This document shows, piece by piece, positions 1-6,821 of a stretch of DNA of 6,856 bases. The first letter of the stretch is position 1, and every line of letters begins with the position of its first letter. The notes beneath the pieces are model-generated. The model saw nothing but the letters and a program-made list of their open reading frames with translations, was not told the origin of the DNA and ran no database searches. This stretch comes from Prevotellaceae bacterium UBA2852 (GTDB lineage Bacteria; Bacteroidota; Bacteroidia; Bacteroidales; Bacteroidaceae), in the NCBI GenBank assembly GCA_002350855.1, contig DEFM01000005.1, positions 34,507-41,362 of the forward strand, written 5' to 3'. A program made the position numbers and the translations under genes.

Positions 1-4
1 TTTG

Positions 5-91
5 CGGAAAGTGAGGGATTCGAACCCCCGGACCAGTTACCCGGTCACCGCATTTCGAGTGCGGCCCGTTCGACCACTCCGGCAACTTTCC
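5..91 (-). tRNA. tRNA-Ser (anticodon CGA)
   Basis: This is a class II tRNA gene read from 91 down to 5. The 7-bp acceptor stem pairs GGAAAGT with ACTTTCC and is followed by discriminator G at position 5. The anticodon stem CCGCA/TGCGG holds the loop CTCGAAA, giving anticodon CGA (plus positions 55-57), which reads UCG serine codons. The long variable arm (GACC/GGTC stem) is the serine hallmark, and the T-arm has the usual TTCGAAT loop with one G-U pair in its stem. The 3' CCA is not encoded, so it must be added after transcription. No convincing promoter lies directly upstream, only a poor TACTTTA-like box, so the tRNA may be read through from the promoter near 372-379 together with the structured region before it. 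Confidence 0.96.
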
Positions 92-126
92 TTTGGTCGA
101 TATAAAGTAGTAATGTCTTTTCACTG

Positions 127-157
127 AATGGTTGCACCTGAGACAGGTGCAACCATT
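127..157. other. perfect 14-bp stem-loop between tRNA-Ser and the candidate RNA
   Basis: Bases 127-140 are exactly complementary to 144-157, with a three-base loop (AGA on the plus strand). The hairpin lies 35 bases upstream of the tRNA 5' end. It resembles the stem of an intrinsic terminator, but the minus strand after it reads CAGTGAAAAG with no T run; the plus side has only a short TTTAT. Possible roles are an atypical terminator for the RNA transcribed from about 366, a double-stranded processing site separating that RNA from the tRNA, or a terminator for something on the plus strand. The pairing is certain, the role is not. Confidence 0.6.
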
Positions 158-180
158 TATAAAGAAGCCGGGAGGAGATG

Positions 181-366
181 TGATGAAACTCCGAGTGAAA
201 TAAGATTTGAGTGCCCACGTACCTTTGTAATCCACCGACTTTCGTTACCCTTTCGGGCGTGGCCCGCCATTAATACGCGAAACATCCTCGGTTTTCTGAT
301 GTAATTTGATGAGTATCCCGATCGATCCTTAACCCCGGCTATGGAAAGTCGTTTTCATCATTTTCA
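181..366 (-). ncRNA. candidate structured non-coding RNA, about 185 nt
   Basis: No protein gene is supported here, but the minus-strand transcript has nested complementarity. Its ends pair over 8 bp (353-360 with 181-188: TGATGAAA with TTTCATCA). One base further in, 344-351 pairs over 8 bp with 236-243 (CGACTTTC with GAAAGTCG). Within that lie a 5-bp GC hairpin (254-258 with 262-266, 3-base loop) and an alternative CCC-GAAA-GGG tetraloop hairpin (248-257) that shares bases with it, plus a short ACATC/GATGT stem. A TATCTTTG promoter box sits just upstream at 372-379, placing a start near 366-368. Size, end-to-end pairing and position suggest a stand-alone RNA; 6S-like RNA or a Bacteroidales-specific family are possibilities, but I do not recognise signature bases of 6S, tmRNA, SRP RNA or RNase P. 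The 3' end is unclear: it could lie near 181, at the 127-157 hairpin, or run into the tRNA. Strand and function are inferred. Confidence 0.35.
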
Positions 367-371
367 TGTTG

Positions 372-379
372 CAAAGATA
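372..379 (-). promoter_or_regulatory. Bacteroidetes-type -7 promoter box for the candidate RNA and tRNA-Ser
   Basis: The minus strand reads TATCTTTG (then CAAC), matching the Bacteroidetes primary sigma factor -7 element TAnnTTTG. The -33 region, at 400-403 after a 20-base spacer, reads ATGC rather than TTTG, so that half is degenerate. The surroundings (380-430) are very AT-rich. Transcription would begin near 366-368, a few bases before the first arm of the end-pairing stem, which is the main argument that this promoter belongs to the structured region. Confidence 0.5.
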
Positions 380-433
380 TAATTTTAATTTTACTTCATG
401 CATCTTTTTGCATTTTTTTTTCGTTTTTTTCAA

Positions 434-470
434 AAAAAACGTGTCCACAGCATTTGTGAACACGTTTTTT
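434..470 (-). terminator. rho-independent terminator of the two-gene operon (bidirectional form)
   Basis: CGTGT (440-444) pairs with ACACG (460-464), then one C/A mismatch, then CAC (446-448) with GTG (456-458) around a 7-base loop. The stem is extended by A434-439 pairing with T465-470. On the minus strand the hairpin ends in a run of eight T (439-432) followed, after one G, by seven A. It begins 7 bases beyond the stop codon of the CotH-domain gene, so it is that gene's terminator. The T run on the plus side means it could also stop transcription arriving from the left. Confidence 0.9.
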
Positions 471-476
471 GCTTTG

Positions 477-3400
477 TTATCTTATCACGAATTTAATCCT
501 GCAGATATCGTCTTCGGCATTCTTCACACGAGCTACATAGATGCCGGCTGGGAGCATTGCGACTCCTACGCTGGACTGGTCTGCAACATCAGTCTTCGTT
601 GACATCACCTTCTGTCCGGAAGCAGAGAATACTTCTACTGAGCAGAGTGTAGGATCGTCGCTACGAATGACGAGTGCATCACCTGTAAATGCCAGGCTCA
701 TGCCGCCATTGAGGTTAATCTCGGTTTCTGCAATAGCATTTGGATCGTCATCCGGCATAACAGGTTCTTCGAATTCCACTGTATAGCTATTCATTCTGTT
801 GCTTTCTCCGATGGTAGGAGTTGTCATGACGTACATCTTGCTTCCTCCGTCAGGATAAACACCTACAGACTGGTCACCGTTGTGAGCGACGTAGTTCAGA
901 GTGTCTCTCCATGACTTGTCTGGAGCCATGAGCATCACGCTTCCACCCTCTGCAGCGAGTTTAAATGTTGTGTGGAGCTGTGACTGTGAATCGAGTTTGT
1001 CGGCCCAGATTACGAGGAATCCGTGAGCAGGTATCACAGTGCTGTAGGTTTGATCTACAGAAGAAGCTGCTTCAATCTGGAACTTAGTCGGTTTTTCCAG
1101 GTTATCTGTGAGGTAGTAGCCAGCCACGTCGATGTCGTGATTGGTTGTATTGTAAAGCTCAATCCAGTCATTGCGCTTGAAGTACTCATTGACATAAATG
1201 CTGTTGGAAGCACTGATTTCGTTGATTCTTACATCATGTACATCGTTTCCAACCACTTCTTCAGGGTCTGCCTTGACGTACATCGCAGTAAGGTTGAGTG
1301 TGCCGGTAGCAGGCATCTCAAACTCTTCTTCCGCAGAAATGATGTTCTGTCCGGTTGATACTACCTGGTAAACCACTTCTGCATCCCAGTAGATGTCGGT
1401 AGAGTGGTTATCGCAGTTGTGTACCTCAACAGAGAAGGAGTTGTATCCTTTCTTGAACAAATCAGGAGAGAGGAGGATTGAGCCGCTGTCAGGATTGCCA
1501 GGTGCATACTGTGTAGAGTAGGTATTGTATCTTACTGTTCCTGAAGGCATGTTGTAGCGACCTGCCTCTTGTCCGTTGACATAGATGATAAACCCATCGT
1601 CGCAGCGGAAGTTCAGAGTGAAGACATAGCTGCCGTCTGGTTCCACATTGAGGTATTGGGTACGATAGAAATAGTATGTTGGACGCTTGTTGTTGGCATC
1701 TGTTCCCCATTCGAGATAGGTTTTGTAGCCACGGGAGTTGTTTGAGTCGCTGGTATAATAGCCCATAGGAGCATAGCCTTTATTCCAGTTTGCCACACTT
1801 ACTGAAGGCCAGCCCTGATTGTCGAGCGAACCTTGGTCGTAGTATGACCACTGACTTCCCCAAGAGAAGAATGTCTTAGTCTCGCCTACTGAGCCTGCAT
1901 CGCTTTGCCATCCCAGGAACTGATAACCTGCAGGTGCAGATGCACGGAGTGTGACAGGTGCAAACAGGTATCCGTTGAACTTATTGGTTGGCACTGGTAT
2001 ATCATTTACGAAGAGTCGTGCTTCGTCGATATTGGAAGTAAGGCTCACCTTCTGTCTCTCTACTGAACCCAGGTGGAAGTATGAATCGTAGTTACTCTTC
2101 ATGGTGTTGACCATGGAGAGCTGACGAGCTGCAGTGAATCCGTTTTTCACCTTGTTAGAAGAGTTGTACAGATTCCACTGTCTTCCTTCCATTGCCATTG
2201 CATTATCAACTCGGGCAACGAGTTCGTCCACGATTTCTGTGCAGCGCTCAGGAGTGAAGATACTTCCTCCTACCAAGCAGTAAGAATCGATGAACTGCTT
2301 GCGGAAGCTGTCGTTATTCAGCAAGTTCTTGAAGATGGTAACGACTTTGATTTCCTCAACCACACGGTTGTTCTGAATAGTCTTGCCTGCTGCCAAGGCA
2401 TCGGTGGTGTCGTAGAGATTATCGAATGTGTGGTATTGCTTGTTGAAGAAATTGGAGAAGGGATCGCTGGTATTGAAAGCGAAGTCAAGGTCAAACAGGA
2501 CAAAGCGGAATTTGCCATTCTCTACTCTTGGACGGTAAGCCTTCACATTGTTCTGTGGGAAGTCTGTACCACCGAGATACAACTGTATTGCGCAATAGTT
2601 GATAAACTCATCTATATCGAGCAAATTGCGGATTTCGTCATAAGAAGCCTCTTCACTTGCATGATAAGAGAGGGTGTACAAACGGTTGAACGCCTCTGCA
2701 TCGCCTGCTTTCTGCACATAGCCTGAGTCTGGACTCATCTCAAACTGGTCAACTTCATCGGTGTCGTAGTTCCAGTTTGCCACAGCAAAGTGCTTGTTGT
2801 TTGGCTCACGCATGTTAATCACACCGATATATGAACCATTGATGAAATGCTGTGTAGGCTGATAGCACTGGTTGTCAACATTGACTCCCGAACGGCGGAT
2901 GATTTCTTGAACTGACGGGTCGATGATTCGGGCATCATTGTCGTTACCGCCATTACGTATCTGAAGCACCTTGTGGCGAAGATATGGCTTATCTACAAAG
3001 AACGGATAGTCGAGATACTTTCTGCCTTCATACACTTTTCCTGCCTTTATCTTGAATGAATGAGGATTCCATGCACGGCTCCATCCGCCTGCACTCTTGA
3101 TGCTGGCTTCCTGAGAGAACACTGTGCTTCCATCCAACAGGTATTCAAAGTTCACAGGATGTTCCCAGTCTGTATTCCAGTTGCATGGTGAAGACTGTCC
3201 GTTGCCTACAAGTCCGTTACCGTTACCGCGGACAAAGATACCGTAGTCATCGCCGTAAAGGTCTTCATAGTTACCTGCAACAGAGATGATAGGCAGTGTG
3301 TAGCCATTGTCAAGAATATATGTATAGGTAACAACCTCGCTTGGCATCATTCCGTCCTTGAACAGGCGGAAACGGTAAGTGCGGGTTTCGTCTATACGGA

Positions 3401-4925
3401 AGATTCCTGTACGTGAAACGGTTCCGTTTTCGAGTGTAGGAGTAGATCCGTCGTCTGTGTAGCGCAGTGTAGCACCTTGTGGGATGTTCACTGTAACCAA
3501 GATCATTCCAGAGAAAATCTGTCCTGGCTTGTCCACTACGGGAGCGTCCAGACGTCCTATCTCAGCAACTGTTCCGTTGTTCGATGCTCCTGGAGTTGGT
3601 TTGGATGTCATACCCCATTCATTGCCATTGTCAGTCAGTCGGCTGTATGAGCAGCGAGCTACTGCTTCTGGATAATTCTGCTGCAGAATCAGGTTGCCTT
3701 CAGAGTCAGACAGATAGATAGTGCCACCGTCTGTGTCGAGAGAGAAATCCACCTGGTTTGGTGCATAGCGGGAATGGTTGTCGAACCATATTGTCAAGTA
3801 ACTGTGTCCTGCCACAGCACCGTATCGGGCTGGGAAACGGAATTTCTTCAGATTGTCGGGATCGTCACTGATATAGTATTTAGAGATGGTAACTGACTTG
3901 TCTGTATTGTTGTACAGTTCTACGAAACCGCCGTAGTTGAACGAAGGATCGATAAACATGTCCACATTGGCAACCATGATTTCGTTGATGCAGATATCGT
4001 CTCCAGTAGCGCCAGTGCTTTCTACCACTACTCGGCAAATAGCACTGCGGTTGCTTCCGTCTGTAGTCTTGGCTGTGATAATGGCAGTACCGCCATCTAT
4101 GGTCTCAATAAGTCCGTTCTGGTCAACAATCGCGACTTTTTCATTCGATGAAGTCCATGCCAGTTTCTTGATTGTTGTGCTGACAGGAATTACGGTTGCT
4201 GTGATTTGCACTTTATCACCGATTGCCAGATTCAGGGTTGTCTTGTCAAACTTCACTTGCTGAGCCTTGACCGGAGTGCCCCAGTACTCCAGTGTCCATG
4301 TGTCGATACAAGTCCAGTCTTCACCAATCCAGTCAAACTTGCGAATACCAATCTGCAATTCACCGTTGTCGCCAACCGTACATTCCACATAGTTCTGGTA
4401 ATAGCCTGCTTCAAACCAATAGTATGCAGCTTCCATATTGTTTGGAACCTTATACGTAGGGTTGCCTGACCACCAGGAGCCACCGACATCAGCGGTGCCT
4501 CCGCCAAGCGACTCATCCCTTGCTCCACTGGCTAGCTGAGCTATAGGTGAAGTAAAGTCACCTTCCGACGATGTTGCATAGAGCATAGAAACCGGATTCG
4601 CACTATAGCTGCCGTCATTATAGGCATCATAGTCTTTAGAAGCACTGCCATAGCGATAGAACGCCTTCAGACCTACCCTGTATTTTCCAGGAGTCAAGCC
4701 TGTAATGACCTGATATGTATCGTAGGTTCTCTCGTAATGCTCGGCATTGTCTTTAGGATTATAGCCATTCAGCTCTGTACCAATCCAGTAGCTATAATCG
4801 TTGCCGTCATAATTCGGATTCTTTACGAATTGCTCTGTTAAATCAATCCATTCGTCAGCCTGCACCTTGATTGCGGACATCATTCCACAAACCAGTGCAA
4901 GTACCAGCATTGTACTGCGTTTCAT
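477..4925 (-). CDS. secreted multidomain CotH kinase-family protein with two lamin-tail domains and T9SS sorting tail
   Basis: Putative extracellular protein kinase of the CotH family (spore-coat CotH-like, Fam20-related fold) on a large surface scaffold; substrate unknown. Order by residue: signal peptide 1-23 (VQA|D cleavage); carbohydrate-binding-like beta domain about 24-217; Big2 Ig-like domain about 222-302 (WTSSNEKVAIVDQNG); lamin-tail domain about 311-450 (INEIMVAN, FVELYNN); chitobiase C-terminal-like domain about 459-537; CotH domain about 544-950; Ig/repeat-like segment from about 957 (APAGYQFLGW) split by a jelly-roll-like insert about 1009-1190 (CDDGFIIYVNGQE); second lamin-tail domain about 1231-1377 (INEISASN, WIELYNT); T9SS type-A-like tail about 1400-1482 (LPAGIYVARV, IKFVIR end). 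CotH hallmarks are FINGSYIGVINMREP (694-708) and FDLDFAF (811-817), whose DxD is the expected metal-binding site. The frame is intact. Lamin-tail domains are also found in secreted bacterial proteins; a binding or attachment role is inference. It starts 49 bases after the M6 protease gene with no promoter or terminator between, so the two are probably co-transcribed. The ATG is directly followed by a good signal peptide; there is no clear Shine-Dalgarno, as usual in Bacteroidetes. Catalysis is unproven; the CotH domain could be only structural. Confidence 0.93.
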   Translation of the reverse strand: MKRSTMLVLALVCGMMSAIKVQADEWIDLTEQFVKNPNYDGNDYSYWIGTELNGYNPKDNAEHYERTYDTYQVITGLTPGKYRVGLKAFYRYGSASKDYDAYNDGSYSANPVSMLYATSSEGDFTSPIAQLASGARDESLGGGTADVGGSWWSGNPTYKVPNNMEAAYYWFEAGYYQNYVECTVGDNGELQIGIRKFDWIGEDWTCIDTWTLEYWGTPVKAQQVKFDKTTLNLAIGDKVQITATVIPVSTTIKKLAWTSSNEKVAIVDQNGLIETIDGGTAIITAKTTDGSNRSAICRVVVESTGATGDDICINEIMVANVDMFIDPSFNYGGFVELYNNTDKSVTISKYYISDDPDNLKKFRFPARYGAVAGHSYLTIWFDNHSRYAPNQVDFSLDTDGGTIYLSDSEGNLILQQNYPEAVARCSYSRLTDNGNEWGMTSKPTPGASNNGTVAEIGRLDAPVVDKPGQIFSGMILVTVNIPQGATLRYTDDGSTPTLENGTVSRTGIFRIDETRTYRFRLFKDGMMPSEVVTYTYILDNGYTLPIISVAGNYEDLYGDDYGIFVRGNGNGLVGNGQSSPCNWNTDWEHPVNFEYLLDGSTVFSQEASIKSAGGWSRAWNPHSFKIKAGKVYEGRKYLDYPFFVDKPYLRHKVLQIRNGGNDNDARIIDPSVQEIIRRSGVNVDNQCYQPTQHFINGSYIGVINMREPNNKHFAVANWNYDTDEVDQFEMSPDSGYVQKAGDAEAFNRLYTLSYHASEEASYDEIRNLLDIDEFINYCAIQLYLGGTDFPQNNVKAYRPRVENGKFRFVLFDLDFAFNTSDPFSNFFNKQYHTFDNLYDTTDALAAGKTIQNNRVVEEIKVVTIFKNLLNNDSFRKQFIDSYCLVGGSIFTPERCTEIVDELVARVDNAMAMEGRQWNLYNSSNKVKNGFTAARQLSMVNTMKSNYDSYFHLGSVERQKVSLTSNIDEARLFVNDIPVPTNKFNGYLFAPVTLRASAPAGYQFLGWQSDAGSVGETKTFFSWGSQWSYYDQGSLDNQGWPSVSVANWNKGYAPMGYYTSDSNNSRGYKTYLEWGTDANNKRPTYYFYRTQYLNVEPDGSYVFTLNFRCDDGFIIYVNGQEAGRYNMPSGTVRYNTYSTQYAPGNPDSGSILLSPDLFKKGYNSFSVEVHNCDNHSTDIYWDAEVVYQVVSTGQNIISAEEEFEMPATGTLNLTAMYVKADPEEVVGNDVHDVRINEISASNSIYVNEYFKRNDWIELYNTTNHDIDVAGYYLTDNLEKPTKFQIEAASSVDQTYSTVIPAHGFLVIWADKLDSQSQLHTTFKLAAEGGSVMLMAPDKSWRDTLNYVAHNGDQSVGVYPDGGSKMYVMTTPTIGESNRMNSYTVEFEEPVMPDDDPNAIAETEINLNGGMSLAFTGDALVIRSDDPTLCSVEVFSASGQKVMSTKTDVADQSSVGVAMLPAGIYVARVKNAEDDICRIKFVIR

Positions 4926-4974
4926 TCTTTCGTAGTTTTTGATTAGGAGTTATTAACGTGTATTTTGTGTTTAT

Positions 4975-6642
4975 TTATTTTATGACAAATTTCTTATTAT
5001 TAACGACATAGATTCCCTTTACCTGTTTAAGTGCAGCGGGCATATTGCCATTTGCATCAGTAGTTCCAACCCTCTGTCCGTTGATGGAGAAGATTGGTTG
5101 GAAGCCTGGCATCTCGTCTGCATTCACTATCTCAATAGCATCTGGCATTTCGCCGTTTGGACAGAAGTCCAGTTCCACTGTACCGTCTTCGTTTTCCACA
5201 ATGTTCAACAGTTTGCAGTTGAACGGAATGTAATATACAGGCTTGAATACATAAGTTTTATAATTAGGATCATCTTCCAGTGCATTGGAATAAATGATAT
5301 CTGATTTCCAGTCCAGCGAGGTAACGCCCAAAGGTCCTGGGAATAAATTACCTGTTGTTACCGTCATGAACTTATTATACTCTTCTTGGTTATTCATATT
5401 TATAGACGAGTACAACTCGTTGTTGGCAGGAATAAGCGATATGCGTTGGTGTAAGATTGTACCATTTACGTAGTTCCCATTCCATGCAGACGCATTATAG
5501 TCCACATGTGTCACCAGCAGTCCATGGTTTTTAGTCTTTGAAGTACCTCTACCTATAAACAAGTCCCATCTTCTCGCCTGACGGTTCTCAAGGATATAGT
5601 ATTCACTGGAGTTGTTGGGGTTCACAATCTTATAGCCGACACCACCACTTTGCATAGGTTGAAGCACCAGGTGCTGAGGAGTGTTGAAATCCAGTTCTAC
5701 CAGCGGTTGCCATCCCATGAAATCCTTTTCGTATGCACTATAGCCACAAGGGCAATATCCGTTTGAGCAATAATTACCCCCGTCCATCAAGTCCCAGCAG
5801 TCCATTCCATAGGCTATATAGCTATAATCATAGAAGTCTGGCAAACCGAGGGCGTGACTGACTTCGTGTACAAATACACCAATGCCATCTGTCCTACCCT
5901 GGAATATTTCGTTACAACAACCATAGCTTCCATAAGAAATACCGTTAATAGTACCTCCCGAAGCAAGCTCTTTTGGCCAAATGGTATTGGTATCAGAACT
6001 ACCGTTCTGTCCTTCTCCCGCATAAAGGAAGAACGCCTGGTCAACAATGTTGTCACCGTTGTTGTCAAAATCACTCCATGAGCTGAAGTACTCCTGTGCC
6101 TTGGCGATAGTATCCTTGAAGAACTGCATTACATTTACATCTTTCGATGAGCCATTGTCCTTACCATAGTAAGCATAGCCATTATCCAATGTAATAGGGC
6201 CGATTATTTCAAACGAAGGTGTAAATAACCCATTAGACTGGTCGCGGAAATACTCAGCAATAGCGCCATAGCTTCCAGCACCTCGCCAGTAGTCTGTTCC
6301 TTCTTCACCATTGCAGAACTTATCATAGAACTCGTTCACCAGTTTCGCATCCTCTTCAGTCTGGCATGAACTACCTTCGGGAAGACCGCTGATAAAACGA
6401 AGATCACTGAATTGCACGAGAATTACTGGAATACGAGGACTACCTGTTTGTTGCAAAGGAGCAGTCTCCGCATTACCTACACGACGTGACGTCAATGGCT
6501 GTTCAAAAGCAAAATTACCTCCTCTATAGACAGCAACGCTGTTATCAGGATTCTCTGGATCGAAACCATTACGCGGTTTTATCTGTGCAGATGCAAGACT
6601 TGCGCACGCGCATATAAATAATAATGTGTAAAATCTTTTCAT
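4975..6642 (-). CDS. secreted M6 family (immune inhibitor A-like) zinc metalloprotease with T9SS sorting tail
   Basis: Predicted zinc endopeptidase acting outside the cell or on its surface. The signal peptide is residues 1-19 (ASA|Q cleavage), followed by a short pro-region to about 69. The catalytic domain begins near 70 (RIPVILVQFSD). DFDNNGDNIVD (191-201) looks like a calcium-binding acidic loop often seen in M6 enzymes. The zinc site is HEVSHALGLPD (259-269): H259, H263 and D269 as ligands, E260 as catalytic base. WDLMDGG (283-289) is the expected Met-turn. The last 45 or so residues (FSINGQRV, then VKGIYVV and KKFVIK) form a T9SS type-A-like sorting tail, which directs export across the outer membrane and is normally cleaved. 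The mature protein has ten cysteines, six of them (242, 243, 282, 292, 297, 299) close to the active site, suggesting disulfides. At 555 residues it is shorter than Bacillus InhA, which carries extra C-terminal domains. It is the first gene after the promoter at 6743-6773. The ATG gives an immediate signal peptide; no Shine-Dalgarno is visible. Substrates cannot be told from sequence. Confidence 0.95.
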   Translation of the reverse strand: MKRFYTLLFICACASLASAQIKPRNGFDPENPDNSVAVYRGGNFAFEQPLTSRRVGNAETAPLQQTGSPRIPVILVQFSDLRFISGLPEGSSCQTEEDAKLVNEFYDKFCNGEEGTDYWRGAGSYGAIAEYFRDQSNGLFTPSFEIIGPITLDNGYAYYGKDNGSSKDVNVMQFFKDTIAKAQEYFSSWSDFDNNGDNIVDQAFFLYAGEGQNGSSDTNTIWPKELASGGTINGISYGSYGCCNEIFQGRTDGIGVFVHEVSHALGLPDFYDYSYIAYGMDCWDLMDGGNYCSNGYCPCGYSAYEKDFMGWQPLVELDFNTPQHLVLQPMQSGGVGYKIVNPNNSSEYYILENRQARRWDLFIGRGTSKTKNHGLLVTHVDYNASAWNGNYVNGTILHQRISLIPANNELYSSINMNNQEEYNKFMTVTTGNLFPGPLGVTSLDWKSDIIYSNALEDDPNYKTYVFKPVYYIPFNCKLLNIVENEDGTVELDFCPNGEMPDAIEIVNADEMPGFQPIFSINGQRVGTTDANGNMPAALKQVKGIYVVNNKKFVIK

Positions 6643-6738
6643 CGATAATTTATTCTACTAGGTGTTGTTTACAATTATGTAATTGCGCCCCGTTCGGTGG
6701 TCAGGTGAGGTGTTGCCGTCATAAAAGGGCGCATATTC
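6643..6738 (-). promoter_or_regulatory. potential structured 5' leader of the M6 protease operon
   Basis: If transcription starts near 6738, the leader is about 95 nt. Almost at its 5' end TGCGCCC (6733-6727) is exactly complementary to GGGCGCA (6690-6684), making a 7-bp GC-rich stem closing a 36-base loop. The loop is G-poor and contains three CACC units, with a fourth CACC nearer the start codon. Downstream a second hairpin TTACA-TAAT-TGTAA (6682-6669) lies 26 bases before the ATG. There is no Shine-Dalgarno to sequester and no terminator-like T run. I match it to no known riboswitch. It may be a regulatory or RNA-stabilising leader; the pairing is seen, the role is inference. Confidence 0.35.
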
Positions 6739-6742
6739 GGTG

Positions 6743-6773
6743 CAAAATTACTTCACTTTTTCCATTTTTGCAA
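6743..6773 (-). promoter_or_regulatory. Bacteroidetes primary promoter of the M6 protease / CotH operon
   Basis: On the minus strand TTG (6773-6771) is followed after 20 bases by TAATTTTG (6750-6743), matching the Bacteroidetes -33/-7 consensus TTTG...TAnnTTTG in sequence and spacing. The predicted start is near 6738, about 95 bases before the ATG at 6642. No other promoter of this quality is seen for either gene, so it should drive both. Confidence 0.8.
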
Positions 6774-6813
6774 TTTTAAAGGGTTAAAACTACAATTATT
6801 GGAGAAAACTCCC

Positions 6814-6821
6814 TAACTTTG
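6814..6821 (+). promoter_or_regulatory. weak plus-strand -7-like box, possibly for a divergent gene beyond the window
   Basis: TAACTTTG on the plus strand fits TAnnTTTG, but no TTG-like -33 element lies 19-21 bases upstream. A GGAG-AAAA-CTCC inverted repeat (6801-6812) sits directly before it. The window ends 35 bases later with no start codon or reading frame to confirm a gene. The rest of 6774-6856 is AT-rich intergenic DNA with nothing else recognisable. Confidence 0.22.

Noticed and set aside
181..366. tmRNA, RNase P RNA, SRP RNA or hammerhead ribozyme in the left intergenic region
   Set aside because: None of their signature bases are seen: no tRNA-like ends or tag frame, no GAGGAAAGTCC core, no SRP GGAAG-type tip, and no CTGATGA/GAAA hammerhead core in the right order, despite TGATGA and GAAA occurring separately.
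366..602. Plus-strand open frame of 78 codons over the terminator and the 3' end of the CotH gene
   Set aside because: It begins in the AT-rich promoter region, crosses the terminator T runs and then runs antisense to the sorting tail; the composition is low-complexity Phe-rich and unlike a protein.
2430..2726. Plus-strand open frame of 98 codons inside the CotH gene
   Set aside because: Antisense shadow of a strongly supported gene with recognisable domains; no promoter or known protein features.
3937..4263. Plus-strand open frame of 108 codons
   Set aside because: Antisense to the Big2 and lamin-tail coding region; its hydrophobic look comes from the reverse complement of the real gene.
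4926..4974. Separate promoter for the CotH gene in the 49-base gap
   Set aside because: No TAnnTTTG box is present on the minus strand in the gap, and no terminator hairpin separates the genes.
5814..6074. Minus-strand open frame of 86 codons in another frame of the protease gene
   Set aside because: It overlaps the calcium-loop and zinc-motif coding region in a different frame, so it is an out-of-frame shadow.
6580..6642. Lipoprotein signal in the M6 protease (two cysteines at residues 11 and 13)
   Set aside because: The residue just before each cysteine and the following sequence do not make a lipobox, and a clean ASA|Q signal peptidase I site follows.
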